The notes beneath the pieces were generated by a model, which was not told where the DNA came from, did no database searches, and saw only the letters and a program-made list of their open reading frames with translations. Of a stretch of 64,000 nucleotides of DNA, positions 1 through 8,434 are shown piece by piece (the first letter of the stretch is position 1; each line of letters begins with the position of its first letter). A program made the position numbers and the translations under genes. The stretch is taken from positions 124,001 through 188,000 of the forward strand of contig VGGR01000001.1 of assembly GCA_016868585.1 (NCBI GenBank), given 5' to 3'. The DNA is from Bacteroidota bacterium (GTDB lineage Bacteria > Bacteroidota > Bacteroidia > Chitinophagales > Chitinophagaceae).

Positions 1-189
1 CTGAATCTCAGCCAATATTTTTTTAATGCCTATATCTTCAATCAGATCATGGCAGAGTCCCAAATAAGAATTTAACTCATCGACCGTTCCGTAGGATTCA
101 ATGCGAAGATGTGATTTGGAAACCTTGGTTCCCCCAATCAAAGAGGTGGTTCCGCTGTCGCCTGTTTTGGTATAAATTCTGAATGCCAT
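1..189 (-). CDS. PduO-type cob(I)yrinic acid a,c-diamide adenosyltransferase (N-terminal 63 residues; partial)
   Basis: Reverse-strand gene whose 5' end is inside the window and whose C-terminus runs off the left edge. The visible N-terminus starts [17 protein letters not shown], the ATP-binding signature (T-K-x-G-D-x-G-x-T) of PduO/MMAB-type ATP:corrinoid adenosyltransferases, followed by a conserved V-D-E-L-N-S helix. By family knowledge the enzyme transfers the 5'-deoxyadenosyl group of ATP to cob(I)alamin to make coenzyme B12, used by enzymes such as methylmalonyl-CoA mutase. It lies 72 bp downstream of the ABC ATPase on the same strand but has its own good promoter (TTTG-N18-TACTTTTG) in the gap, so it can be transcribed alone. 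Start chosen at ATG 189-187; nothing upstream in frame resembles family sequence. Confidence 0.9.
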   Translation of the reverse strand, partial: MAFRIYTKTGDSGTTSLIGGTKVSKSHLRIESYGTVDELNSYLGLCHDLIEDIGIKKILAEIQ

Positions 190-209
190 TTTATTGTTTC
201 TGTAGACTG

Positions 210-239
210 CAAAAGTAGTGCAACATTGGCGTAAGCAAA
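210..239 (-). promoter_or_regulatory. Bacteroidota-type promoter of the adenosyltransferase
   Basis: Read on the - strand, TTTG (239-236), an 18-nt spacer and TACTTTTG (217-210) match the Bacteroidota sigma factor consensus TTTG / TAnnTTTG. Predicted transcription start is a few bases after 210, giving a leader of about 18 nt before ATG 189. Confidence 0.65.
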
Positions 240-261
240 AGGTTCGGATAGGCTTAATAAA

Positions 262-978
262 TTAAGCAGTAGTCGCAGACTTGGCAAACAAGGGGTTTGG
301 CTTGTCTGTTTCTATGGCTCCATCTCTCAGCCGCACAATACGTCGGGTATGATTGGCAATGTTTTCCTCGTGTGTAACCACCACGATGGTATTTCCGTTT
401 TGATAGATTTCTTCAAAGATATCCATGATCTCACCTGAAGTACGGCTATCCAAATTTCCGGTTGGCTCGTCTGCTAAAATAATTGAAGGATCGTTTACCA
501 GGGCTCTGGCTATTGCCACACGCTGACACTGCCCGCCAGATAATTCATTGGGTCGGTGATGGCTGCGATCAGTAAGTTTTACCAGGTCCAACATTTGCAT
601 GGCTTTCTCCAACCTCTCTTTCTTTTTCATACCTGCATAGACCAGGGGAAGGGCTACATTTTCTGCTGCAGTTAAACGGGGCAGTAAATTGAACTGCTGA
701 AACACAAATCCAATTTCTTTATTTCTAATGGTTGCCAAAGCATCGTCCTCCGTTTTACTTACGTCCTTGTTATTGAGAATGTAACGTCCTGCAGTAGGCG
801 TGTCTAAGCAACCAATGATATTCATGAGCGTACTTTTCCCGGAACCTGAGGGTCCCATGAGCGCTACGTATTGGTTCTTGCAAATATCCAGTGACAGCCC
901 ATTCAATACAGGCAACTCCTGTTTGCCCATGAAGTAGCTTTTCTTGATTTCTTCCAAATGAATGATGCTGGCTGCCAT
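262..978 (-). CDS. ABC transporter ATP-binding protein, LolD/MacB-type
   Basis: 238-residue stand-alone nucleotide-binding subunit. Visible motifs in order: Walker [10 protein letters not shown] (about residues 43-51), Q-loop FVFQQFNLL, signature LSGGQ followed by [10 protein letters not shown] (a Cys where most relatives have Gln), Walker [13 protein letters not shown], and the switch His in VVVTHE. The NLD-x(n)-SGE pattern after Walker B is typical of the LolD/MacB/FtsE group that drives mechanotransmission-type transporters (lipoprotein release, macrolide/peptide export, cell division) rather than importers. No permease gene is adjacent in the window, so the substrate and membrane partner cannot be assigned. 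The gene is divergent from trpS with only about 60 bp between the starts. The product should act at the inner face of the inner membrane. Confidence 0.85.
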   Translation of the reverse strand: MAASIIHLEEIKKSYFMGKQELPVLNGLSLDICKNQYVALMGPSGSGKSTLMNIIGCLDTPTAGRYILNNKDVSKTEDDALATIRNKEIGFVFQQFNLLPRLTAAENVALPLVYAGMKKKERLEKAMQMLDLVKLTDRSHHRPNELSGGQCQRVAIARALVNDPSIILADEPTGNLDSRTSGEIMDIFEEIYQNGNTIVVVTHEENIANHTRRIVRLRDGAIETDKPNPLFAKSATTA

Positions 979-1023
979 ATGCTGTTTTTGTAACCTGAGT
1001 CAAAGATAACTGATCCCTTTTGC

Positions 1024-1031
1024 TATCTTCG
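1024..1031 (+). promoter_or_regulatory. -7 promoter element of trpS
   Basis: TATCTTCG, a TAnnTT(T/C)G match, ends 6 nt before ATG 1038. No TTTG at the usual 17-20 nt distance upstream. It implies a leader of only a few bases and argues against the TTG start at 1020, which would precede the promoter element. Confidence 0.5.
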
Positions 1032-1037
1032 TCCCCA

Positions 1038-2042
1038 ATGGACAAACAAAAGCAAATTGTGATGAGTGGTATACGCCCCACAGGGTACTTGCACCTTGGA
1101 AATTATTTCGGTGCACTGCGTAATTATGTAAAAATGCAGGAAGTATATCCCTGTTTTTTTATGGTGGCGGATCTGCATTCGTTGACCACACACCCTGAAA
1201 CATCTTTCCTCAAAGAAAATGTGCATCGTATTTTGGCAGAACATATTGCTTGTGGTCTCGATCCAGACCTTGTGGTTCTTTATTGTCAGAGCCACGTTCC
1301 TGAAACGGCCGAGCTTTACCTCTATTTGAATATGTTGGCTTATAAGGGTGAACTTGAAAAAACCGTAACATTTAAAGACAAAGCTCGTCTGCGCTCGGAA
1401 AACGTAAACGCGGGGTTACTGACGTATCCGGTTCTACAAACTGCGGATATTATTCTACACCGAGCCTCATTGGTTCCGGTTGGAAAAGATCAGGAGCAGC
1501 ATTTGGAGATGGCCAGAAACTTTGTACAGCGGTTCAACCATCGGTATGGCCAAGTTTTTCCGGAACCCCAGGCTTTCAATTTCGGCAAGGAGTTGGTTAG
1601 CGTACCCAGTCTGGACGGTGCGGGTAAAATGAGCAAAAGCGAAAATAACCTGGCTACACTATACCTGGCTGATTGTGATGATACCATTCGTAAAAAAGTA
1701 ATGAAGGCAAAAACGGATGCAGGGCCCACAGCACCCAATACGCCTAAGCCTGACTATATCGAGAATCTATTTTTTTTAATGGGATTGGTCAGCGATTCGT
1801 CTACTATCCATTTGTTTGAAGAGGCTTATCGCAGTTGTACCATTCGGTATGGTGATATGAAAAAACAATTGGCCGAGGATATGATTCGGTTCCTGGCTCC
1901 CATTCGAGACAAAGCATCACGGCTGCAAAAAGATAAAAGCTATATAGAAAAAATCATGAGGCAAGGTGCTGAAAAGGCAGGTGCCAGCGCTGCTGCTACA
2001 ATGGAGATTGTACGAAAAGCGATGGGACTCAACTATTATTGA
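1038..2042 (+). CDS. trpS: tryptophanyl-tRNA synthetase
   Basis: Class I aminoacyl-tRNA synthetase, 334 residues, the usual length of bacterial TrpRS. It charges tRNA-Trp with tryptophan in the cytosol. The HIGH-type signature is seen as YLHLGNYFG (residues 17-25) inside the family start SGIRPTGYLHLG; the second ATP-binding signature is KMSKS (residues 197-201). The chain also has the specificity region QTADIILHRASLVPVGKDQEQHLE and a C-terminal helical anticodon-binding part. ATG 1038 is chosen because the family core begins right after it and a -7 promoter element ends at 1031; an in-frame TTG at 1020 lies before that element. The next gene starts 48 bp downstream on the same strand. Confidence 0.97.
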   Translation: MDKQKQIVMSGIRPTGYLHLGNYFGALRNYVKMQEVYPCFFMVADLHSLTTHPETSFLKENVHRILAEHIACGLDPDLVVLYCQSHVPETAELYLYLNMLAYKGELEKTVTFKDKARLRSENVNAGLLTYPVLQTADIILHRASLVPVGKDQEQHLEMARNFVQRFNHRYGQVFPEPQAFNFGKELVSVPSLDGAGKMSKSENNLATLYLADCDDTIRKKVMKAKTDAGPTAPNTPKPDYIENLFFLMGLVSDSSTIHLFEEAYRSCTIRYGDMKKQLAEDMIRFLAPIRDKASRLQKDKSYIEKIMRQGAEKAGASAAATMEIVRKAMGLNYY

Positions 2043-2090
2043 TTTTTCCTACTTTTAACCCCCACCTAAAATTGGCTTCGGCCCCTCGGC

Positions 2091-2726
2091 ATGGCAAAGG
2101 CAAAAAAACCCAAACATATTGCAGTAGCTGGCAACATTGGAGCAGGTAAAACAACCCTCACCGAGTTGCTCAGTAAACATTACAAATGGATTCCTCATTT
2201 TGAAGACGTGGATCACAATCCGTACCTCATGGATTTTTATGAGGACATGCCCCGATGGAGTTTCAATTTGCAGATATACTTTTTGAATAGCCGACTGAAG
2301 CAGTTGGTTGAAATTCAGCAAGGCACTGAAACCGTAATTCAAGATCGTACAATCTATGAGGATGCCAACATCTTTGCCCCCAATTTGCATGAAATGGGCT
2401 TGATGAGCAAACGTGATTTTGTCAATTATTATAATTTTTTTCAAACACTAAAGACCTTGGTGCAGCCTCCTGATCTGTTAATTTTTTTACAGGCTTCCGT
2501 GCCAACCTTGGTTGGACAAATTCAAAAGAGAGGGCGCGATTACGAGGAGAACATTCGGTTGGATTATTTAAAGAAGTTAAATGAGTACTACAACAAGTGG
2601 ATCGCTAACTATAAAGAGGGTAAGCTGTTGATAATTGATGTAGATAAGATCAAGTTTGCTGAACGCGAAGAAGACCTGGGGGAAATCATCAGCAAAGTGG
2701 ATAGTGCGCTGTACGGCTTATTCTAG
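2091..2726 (+). CDS. deoxynucleoside kinase (dAK/dGK-like)
   Basis: 211-residue P-loop kinase of the deoxynucleoside kinase family, which phosphorylates deoxyadenosine, deoxyguanosine or deoxycytidine with ATP for dNTP salvage. Seen: P-loop GNIGAGKTT (residues 14-22), the nucleoside-binding segment with FEDVDHNPYL and the helix WSFNLQIYFLNSRLKQ, the catalytic/base-specificity ERS-like motif as QDRTIYEDANIF, and the LID arginines in QKRGRDYEENIRLDYL. Substrate preference cannot be read from sequence. It follows trpS on the same strand at 48 bp; TACTTTTA at 2050-2057 may be a weak promoter. A TTG/ATG frame inside its 3' end is only a shadow. Confidence 0.9.
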   Translation: MAKAKKPKHIAVAGNIGAGKTTLTELLSKHYKWIPHFEDVDHNPYLMDFYEDMPRWSFNLQIYFLNSRLKQLVEIQQGTETVIQDRTIYEDANIFAPNLHEMGLMSKRDFVNYYNFFQTLKTLVQPPDLLIFLQASVPTLVGQIQKRGRDYEENIRLDYLKKLNEYYNKWIANYKEGKLLIIDVDKIKFAEREEDLGEIISKVDSALYGLF

Positions 2727-2791
2727 CACTTTTAGCAGTGAGGTTCATTATCACTTGCGAAAGCAGTTTTCTGTCTTGATTAATTTTTTGT

Positions 2792-4081
2792 ATGAAATAT
2801 CATCCACTCGATCCGGCGTTATTTACGGAAAACAGACATCGTTTTGCTCAAGCACTACCCTCCGGTACGCTGGCCATTTTTGTAAGCAACGATGCCTTTC
2901 CCTCCAATGGAGATGCCTTGCATGCGTTCAAACAGAACAGTGATCTATACTGGTTAACGGGTATTGAGCAGGAAGAAACCATGGTGGTGTTGTTCCCTGA
3001 CAATCCAGATCCACAATATCGTGAGGTGTTGGTATTGGTTCGTCCCAATGAATTGAAAGAAAAATGGGATGGCCGACAATTCCGTGCAAAAGAAGCACAG
3101 GCAATCAGTGGCATTCAGACCGTTGTCTGGCTAGATAGCATCGATGCTTTATTGCAAACCTGGATTCATTTAGCGGATACGATTTGTTTGGATAGCAACG
3201 AAAATGACAGAAAAGCCGGTTTTTTCAAAACGCGTGAGTATCGCTTCATTGAGGAAATGCAGCAGCGTTACCCCTTACACCAGTACTGCAGGGCGGCAAA
3301 AATCATGCGCGAATTACGCGCTATTAAAACTCCGCTGGAGGTTGAGGTGATCGGCAAGGCCATCCACATAACGGAGCAAACATTTCGGCACCTGCTTGGT
3401 TTTGTAAAACCTGGAGTTATGGAATATCAGATCGAAGCAGCCATCTGGCATTCGTTTTTAACTCAACGCGCAACGGGACCTGCCTACCACAGTATTATTG
3501 CAAGCGGGGATAGCGCAAGAACATTGCATTATATAGCTAATAACCAGGAATGTAAAGCCGGGGAATTATTATTGATGGATTTTGGCGCTGAGTACGGAGG
3601 CTATTGCGCAGATCTTACCCGTACTATTCCAGTCAGTGGAAAGTTTACGCGTCGGCAAAAGAATGTATACAATGCTTGCCTGCATTTGCACAATTTCGCA
3701 AAGCATATTTTAAAGCCGGGGATTTCTATTGTCAACTACACGGATAAAATTGGTGAAGAAGCTACACAGCAATTTTTGAAACTAGGGTTGTTGCGAAAGT
3801 CTGATATAAAAAATGAAGATCCTGAGAATCGGGCTTATCGCAAGTATCTTTACCACGGTATTTCTCATCATCTGGGAATCGACGTGCATGACCTGGGTAC
3901 CCGAACTGAGCCTGTCAAAGCGGGCATGGTATTTACTATTGAACCGGGTATTTATATTGAAGAGGAACAAATGGGTATCCGAATTGAAAACAATGTTTGG
4001 ATCACCAAGTCAGGTAACAAAGATTTGATGAAAAATATTCCTATTGAGGCCGATGCAATTGAAGCATTGATGAAAAAATGA
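2792..4081 (+). CDS. pepP: Xaa-Pro aminopeptidase (M24B)
   Basis: 429 residues, matching aminopeptidase P, which removes the N-terminal residue when proline is second. N-terminal creatinase-like domain (about 1-170) and C-terminal pita-bread M24 domain (about 185-425). Dinuclear Mn ligands are visible: Asp263 and Asp274 in MDFGAEYGGYCADLTRT, His in HHLGIDVHD, Glu in FTIEPGIYI and Glu in IRIENN. No signal peptide, so cytosolic. Its last bases overlap the pssA start by 4 nt (ATGA), so translation is probably coupled. Confidence 0.93.
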   Translation: MKYHPLDPALFTENRHRFAQALPSGTLAIFVSNDAFPSNGDALHAFKQNSDLYWLTGIEQEETMVVLFPDNPDPQYREVLVLVRPNELKEKWDGRQFRAKEAQAISGIQTVVWLDSIDALLQTWIHLADTICLDSNENDRKAGFFKTREYRFIEEMQQRYPLHQYCRAAKIMRELRAIKTPLEVEVIGKAIHITEQTFRHLLGFVKPGVMEYQIEAAIWHSFLTQRATGPAYHSIIASGDSARTLHYIANNQECKAGELLLMDFGAEYGGYCADLTRTIPVSGKFTRRQKNVYNACLHLHNFAKHILKPGISIVNYTDKIGEEATQQFLKLGLLRKSDIKNEDPENRAYRKYLYHGISHHLGIDVHDLGTRTEPVKAGMVFTIEPGIYIEEEQMGIRIENNVWITKSGNKDLMKNIPIEADAIEALMKK

Positions 4082-4857
4082 ATATGGTGAAGCAAATCCC
4101 TAATCTGTTTACGTTGTTGAACCTTGTTTTTGGTTGCATGGCTTGCGTAGCCGCATTGCAACCCGGCATCATTATGACAGCGGACAACAATGGTCAACTT
4201 TATTACGACGTACCTGAACAGATTTGGTTGGCGTCTGTTTTTATCCTGGCGGCTGCTGTTGTTGATTATTTGGACGGATTCCTGGCTCGTTTGCTAAGGG
4301 CAAACTCTGCAATGGGACGTGAGTTAGATTCTCTTTCAGATCTGGTGAGTTTTGGCGTCGCACCCTCCTTGATCCTGTATCAATTCTTACGATTGTCTTG
4401 GGCACAAGGAGAGCAAGGGCTGCATCAATCTGTTATGGTATTGTGGCCAGCCTTTTTATTACCCGTAGCGGCGGCTTGGCGTTTGGCTAGATTCAATTTG
4501 TATCAAGCAACCAATCCTTCTTCACATTTTAAGGGGTTGCCCGCGCCTGCAGCAGGTCTTTTTGTGGCATCGCTTCCACTGGTGTACTGGCAGACAAACC
4601 AAGCATGGGTTACAGCCTTGTTGCTCAACGCACTTTTTTTATATAGTGTACTGCTGATTTTATCCGGACTCATGCTGTCACAACTCCCCATTCTTGCATT
4701 TAAATTTAATTCGTTGGCCTGGAAGGAAAATAAACTTCGTTATGGAATTTTAGCAATGGCAATTTTACTGCTTTTGTTTCTGCAATGGCTGGCTATTCCG
4801 CTAATTATTATCTGCTATGTTCTCTTATCTTTGTTTTTTAAAAAGCTGTTTGCATGA
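4078..4857 (+). CDS. pssA: CDP-diacylglycerol--serine O-phosphatidyltransferase
   Basis: 259-residue integral membrane enzyme that makes phosphatidylserine from CDP-diacylglycerol and serine, precursor of phosphatidylethanolamine. The CDP-alcohol phosphotransferase motif D-x2-D-G-x2-A-R-x8-G-x3-D-x3-D is complete: DYLDGFLARLL followed by GRELDSLSD (about residues 62-90). Several hydrophobic segments, including a C-terminal pair. N-terminus IPNLFTLLNLVFGCMA is typical of the PssA rather than PgsA branch. It overlaps the upstream pepP and the downstream purS by 4 nt each, forming a coupled run. Confidence 0.92.
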   Translation: MNMVKQIPNLFTLLNLVFGCMACVAALQPGIIMTADNNGQLYYDVPEQIWLASVFILAAAVVDYLDGFLARLLRANSAMGRELDSLSDLVSFGVAPSLILYQFLRLSWAQGEQGLHQSVMVLWPAFLLPVAAAWRLARFNLYQATNPSSHFKGLPAPAAGLFVASLPLVYWQTNQAWVTALLLNALFLYSVLLILSGLMLSQLPILAFKFNSLAWKENKLRYGILAMAILLLLFLQWLAIPLIIICYVLLSLFFKKLFA

Positions 4858-5105
4858 GTTATATAGCCGAAATAAAGGTAATGCCCCATAAAGAACTCCT
4901 GGACCCGCAGGGAAAAGCGGTATTGGGTGGTCTGTCTAATTTAGGATTGGCGGGTGTTGACGATGTACGGGTTGGAAAAAATATAACATTGCATATTGAA
5001 GCTGAGTCTGTGGCAGCAGCTGAAGCGATTGCTCGAGAAGCCGCGCAGAAATTATTGGCTAATCCGGTAATGGAATATTTTGAATTGCACTGCCAACAAG
5101 CCTGA
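4854..5105 (+). CDS. purS: phosphoribosylformylglycinamidine synthase subunit PurS
   Basis: 83-residue protein with the PurS pattern: Y-x-A-E-I-K-V-M-P at the start, LLDPQGKAV then GLxNLGL, and VRVGKNITL. PurS bridges the small-type PurL and PurQ in the FGAM synthase complex of purine synthesis. Neither purQ nor purL is beside it here; it sits in a four-gene coupled run between pssA and rsmI. Its presence implies that this organism has the three-subunit FGAM synthase rather than (or besides) the long single-chain PurL. Confidence 0.9.
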   Translation: MSYIAEIKVMPHKELLDPQGKAVLGGLSNLGLAGVDDVRVGKNITLHIEAESVAAAEAIAREAAQKLLANPVMEYFELHCQQA

Positions 5106-5127
5106 TTAAATCAAAAAACCACGGCGT

Positions 5128-5847
5128 TTGTCGGTTATCAAGCATACTGATTCTGGTCCGTCCAATTTATCTCCCACCACAGCCCTGTATTTGGTGCCAA
5201 CTCCCATTGGAAATTTACGCGACATAACATTGCGTGCATTGGATGTATTGCAGGCCGTTGATGTTATACTGGCAGAGGATACACGCACCAGTACCATATT
5301 GCTAAAGCAGTATCATATTCACAAACCCATAAGTCCTTATCATCAACACAACGAACACAAGGTGTTGCCGCATCTGGTTGATCAGCTCAAAAATGGCAAA
5401 AGGATGGCATTGATCACTGATGCCGGCACTCCGGGAATTTCTGATCCTGCCTTTTTATTAGTAAGGGCATGTGTACAAGCCGGCGTTCAAGTAGAAACCT
5501 TGCCAGGGGCTACCGCTTTTGTTCCTGCATTGGTGAATAGTAGCCTACCCGCCACACGATTTTGTTTTGAAGGATTTCTTCCGCTTAAAAAGGGTAGACA
5601 AACCTTGTTCAAGTCACTTGCTGGAGAAGAACGAACCATCATTTTATATGAGTCGCCCCAGCGACTGATAAAAACGTTGGAAGAATGCAGCACTTATTTT
5701 GGCGAAGACCGGCGCTGTAGCGTAAGCCGAGAACTGTCCAAGCGGTTTGAAGAAAATTTTAGAGGAAGTATACGAGATTGCATCAATCATTTTTCTGCGG
5801 GGACCATCAAAGGTGAATTAGTGATTGTGCTGGCGGGAAGATCTTAA
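5128..5847 (+). CDS. rsmI: 16S rRNA (cytidine(1402)-2'-O)-methyltransferase
   Basis: SAM-dependent ribose methyltransferase of the tetrapyrrole-methylase fold that methylates C1402 in the ribosomal P site. Motifs seen: LYLVPTPIGNLRDITLRAL near the N-terminus, AEDTRTS, ITDAGTPGISDP, LPGATAFVPALV and FEGFLP. About 239 residues; typical members are 220-290. The start is uncertain: no ATG or GTG lies between the preceding stop (5107) and the conserved core; the first usable codon is TTG 5128, which adds about 15 non-conserved residues. It follows purS by 22 bp and precedes the M1 peptidase by 17 bp on the same strand. Confidence 0.93.
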   Translation: MSVIKHTDSGPSNLSPTTALYLVPTPIGNLRDITLRALDVLQAVDVILAEDTRTSTILLKQYHIHKPISPYHQHNEHKVLPHLVDQLKNGKRMALITDAGTPGISDPAFLLVRACVQAGVQVETLPGATAFVPALVNSSLPATRFCFEGFLPLKKGRQTLFKSLAGEERTIILYESPQRLIKTLEECSTYFGEDRRCSVSRELSKRFEENFRGSIRDCINHFSAGTIKGELVIVLAGRS

Positions 5848-5864
5848 TTAATAACTTATTCAAG

Positions 5865-7766
5865 ATGACTAGACTTTTCAGTACACTGACTTTTATGATC
5901 TGCTCCTATTTTGCTGTTGCGCAAGCAGGAAACTGGCAACAACGTGTTGCCTATAAGATGGAGGTGGATATGAATGTAAATACCAATCGTTTTACAGGTA
6001 CCCAGCGCTTAGCGTATTGGAATAATTCTCCAGATACGTTACAGCGTGTGTTTTTTCATCTTTATTTCAATGCTTTTCGTCCAGGTAGTATGATGGATGT
6101 CAGAAGTCGTAGGCAGGGAACTATGCAAGTGGGCCGAGGCGTGGACTGGGATGGAAGGGTGAAGGATCGCATCATTAATTTAAAACCCGAGGAATATGGA
6201 GAGCAAACCGTAAAAGTGCTTAAGATGAACGGCAGGGTGCAACAACTAATAGCGCATGAAACAATTTTAGAAGTGATATTGAATCATCCAATCCTTCCAA
6301 AGAGTAAAGTGGTTTTTGATCTGCAATTCGAAGGACAGGTTCCCTTGCAAGTTAGACGCAGTGGCCGCGATAACCCAACTTCTGGGGTACGATATTCAAT
6401 GAGTCAGTGGTATCCCAAAATTTGTGCCTATGATGAAGCTGGATGGCATCCCACTCCATACGTGGGAAGAGAATTTTATGGCGTATGGGGAAACTTTGAT
6501 GTAAAAATCAGTATCGATAAACGATATATACTTGGGGGCACCGGCTATTTACAGAATCCACAACAGATTGGATACGGTTATGAGTTACCCGGACAAATAG
6601 TAGAAAGGCCAGCCGGAGAGAAATTAACCTGGCATTTTGTGGCGCCGCAAGTACATGACTTTATGTGGGCAGCTGATCCGGAGTATATTCATCGGACACT
6701 TAAGATCCGGGATAGCATTCCTGCAACTAAAACTTCATCGGCTATTCCTGCCCTTACGCTTCACTTGTTGTACAAGGCTACCAATGAGAAAGCAGAAAAT
6801 TGGGAAAAAATATTATCTGATGCGGCACGTGCTTTGCCATTTATTGAAAAACATTTTGGTCGCTATCCGTACAAGCAATATTCATTTATCCATGGAGGTG
6901 ATGGTGGAATGGAATATCCTATGTCAACTTTGTTAATTGGACCCGGAGCCTGGTTGCATGAATGGATGCATAATTGGTATCAGGGTGTGTTGGCTACCAA
7001 TGAATCGCTTTATGCTTGGATGGATGAAGGGTTCACCACGTTTGCAGAAGACCGGATCAGCGCATTTCTGGAGTCTGACCAGTCCTTTGCGCATGCAGGT
7101 TCTTATCGCGGCTACCTGAGTCTGGCCAAGAGTGGTCGTGAGGAGCCGCTCACCACACATGCCGATCATTTTAATACCAATTCAGCTTATAGCGCCGCCG
7201 CTTATGCTAAGGGAGCCGTATTCATGGAACAACTGGGCTACATTACCGGTGCTTCAGTGCGTGATCAAATTTTATTGGATTATTATGATAAGTGGAAATT
7301 CAGGCATCCAACCGTTCAGGATCTAGTTCGTATATCCGAAAAAAGAAGTGGATTAAAATTGGATTGGTACAAAGAATATTGGGTTAACTCAGTTAAAACA
7401 ATTGACTACGCCATTGATAGTCTTTGGGAAGAGAAGGGATCAACTCAAGTTCGGCTGAAGCGTATCGGACTGATGCCAATGCCAATTGACCTGCTGCTGA
7501 CCTTTACGGATGGGACAAAAGAATTACACTATATACCACTTGATCTGCAATATGGCCATAAACCAGTAGAGGATAGTGCCCTTACCCGTATTGTTTATCC
7601 GGCTTGGAAATGGACAAATGGGACATACACGATTAACACAACTCGAAAAATAACCGCCTTACAGGTGGTGGAAATTGACCCCTCACAACGGTTGGCAGAT
7701 TTGGATCGGAAAAATAATCAGCTGAAATTAAACTGGGAACAGCCCGGTACTTTATCAGTCCAATAA
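5865..7766 (+). CDS. secreted M1 family zinc metallopeptidase
   Basis: 633 residues with an N-terminal signal peptide (about 1-20, ending ...YFAVAQA), so periplasmic or exported. The gluzincin zinc site is complete: HEWMH at residues 365-369 and the third ligand Glu388 in MDEGF (HExxH-x18-E). The exopeptidase substrate motif appears as GGMEYPM instead of the classical GAMEN. Lacks the ERAP1-like C-terminal domain of long M1 aminopeptidases; the tail after the catalytic domain is beta-rich. By family it cleaves N-terminal residues from peptides; specificity unknown. Last gene of the + strand run and convergent with rsmG, with one base between the stops. Confidence 0.9.
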   Translation: MTRLFSTLTFMICSYFAVAQAGNWQQRVAYKMEVDMNVNTNRFTGTQRLAYWNNSPDTLQRVFFHLYFNAFRPGSMMDVRSRRQGTMQVGRGVDWDGRVKDRIINLKPEEYGEQTVKVLKMNGRVQQLIAHETILEVILNHPILPKSKVVFDLQFEGQVPLQVRRSGRDNPTSGVRYSMSQWYPKICAYDEAGWHPTPYVGREFYGVWGNFDVKISIDKRYILGGTGYLQNPQQIGYGYELPGQIVERPAGEKLTWHFVAPQVHDFMWAADPEYIHRTLKIRDSIPATKTSSAIPALTLHLLYKATNEKAENWEKILSDAARALPFIEKHFGRYPYKQYSFIHGGDGGMEYPMSTLLIGPGAWLHEWMHNWYQGVLATNESLYAWMDEGFTTFAEDRISAFLESDQSFAHAGSYRGYLSLAKSGREEPLTTHADHFNTNSAYSAAAYAKGAVFMEQLGYITGASVRDQILLDYYDKWKFRHPTVQDLVRISEKRSGLKLDWYKEYWVNSVKTIDYAIDSLWEEKGSTQVRLKRIGLMPMPIDLLLTFTDGTKELHYIPLDLQYGHKPVEDSALTRIVYPAWKWTNGTYTINTTRKITALQVVEIDPSQRLADLDRKNNQLKLNWEQPGTLSVQ

Positions 7767-7767
7767 A

Positions 7768-8433
7768 CTAGCGGGGAACGTAGAGTAAAAATTTCTTTTC
7801 AAAAAAAGGCAGTGGAAATAACGCGGAAAGGGAAAGTTGTTTTGGCTTGGTTCCGCTGACTTGAATTTCTGCCGCTAAGTCACCACCTTTTAAACAAAGC
7901 AAAGCGGGAGCAAGTTCATTTCCTGCTGTCCGATTTTTATGTTGAAGAAGCGGCTTGCTCCAACCCCACAACTCTTTTAGGGGGGCTACAGCTCTGGAAA
8001 CAGCAAAGTCGAACTTTTTGTTGTTGATCTCTTCAGCACGTGTATGTTGTGTGGTGAGATTAGTAAGGCCTATGGTTTTTGCAATTGCGTCAACCACTTT
8101 TAGTTTTTTAGCAATACTGTCAACTAAATGAAAGGTTACTTCAGGGAAAAAAATGGCAAGCGGTAACCCGGGAAAACCACCTCCTGTGCCAATATCGATT
8201 ATTGCGCTGCCTTTTGCAAAATTGCCAACGGCAGCAATACTGAGTGAATGCAATATATGTCTTTCATAAAGGGCATCGATATCCTTGCGAGAGATAACAT
8301 TGATCTTTTCATTCCATTCGGCATATAAAGGCCCCAGTTGTTCAAATTGCGCAAGCTGTACAGGAGTGAATGCAGTAAAATACTGTTGAAGAAGTTCTAC
8401 TCCAGATGGCGTTGGATCAGGGGCTGCTGTCAT
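7768..8433 (-). CDS. rsmG: 16S rRNA (guanine(527)-N(7))-methyltransferase
   Basis: 221 residues; GidB/RsmG family, methylates N7 of G527 in the 530 loop of 16S rRNA; loss gives low-level streptomycin resistance in other bacteria. Seen: N-terminal EWNEKINVISRKD and ERHILHSL, SAM-binding motif I IIDIGTGGGFPGLPLA, then HLVDSIAKKLKVV and SRAVAPL, all diagnostic. Second gene after the glycosyltransferase on the - strand, one base after its stop codon, so co-transcription is likely. Confidence 0.96.
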   Translation of the reverse strand: MTAAPDPTPSGVELLQQYFTAFTPVQLAQFEQLGPLYAEWNEKINVISRKDIDALYERHILHSLSIAAVGNFAKGSAIIDIGTGGGFPGLPLAIFFPEVTFHLVDSIAKKLKVVDAIAKTIGLTNLTTQHTRAEEINNKKFDFAVSRAVAPLKELWGWSKPLLQHKNRTAGNELAPALLCLKGGDLAAEIQVSGTKPKQLSLSALFPLPFFEKKFLLYVPR

Positions 8434-8434
8434 A

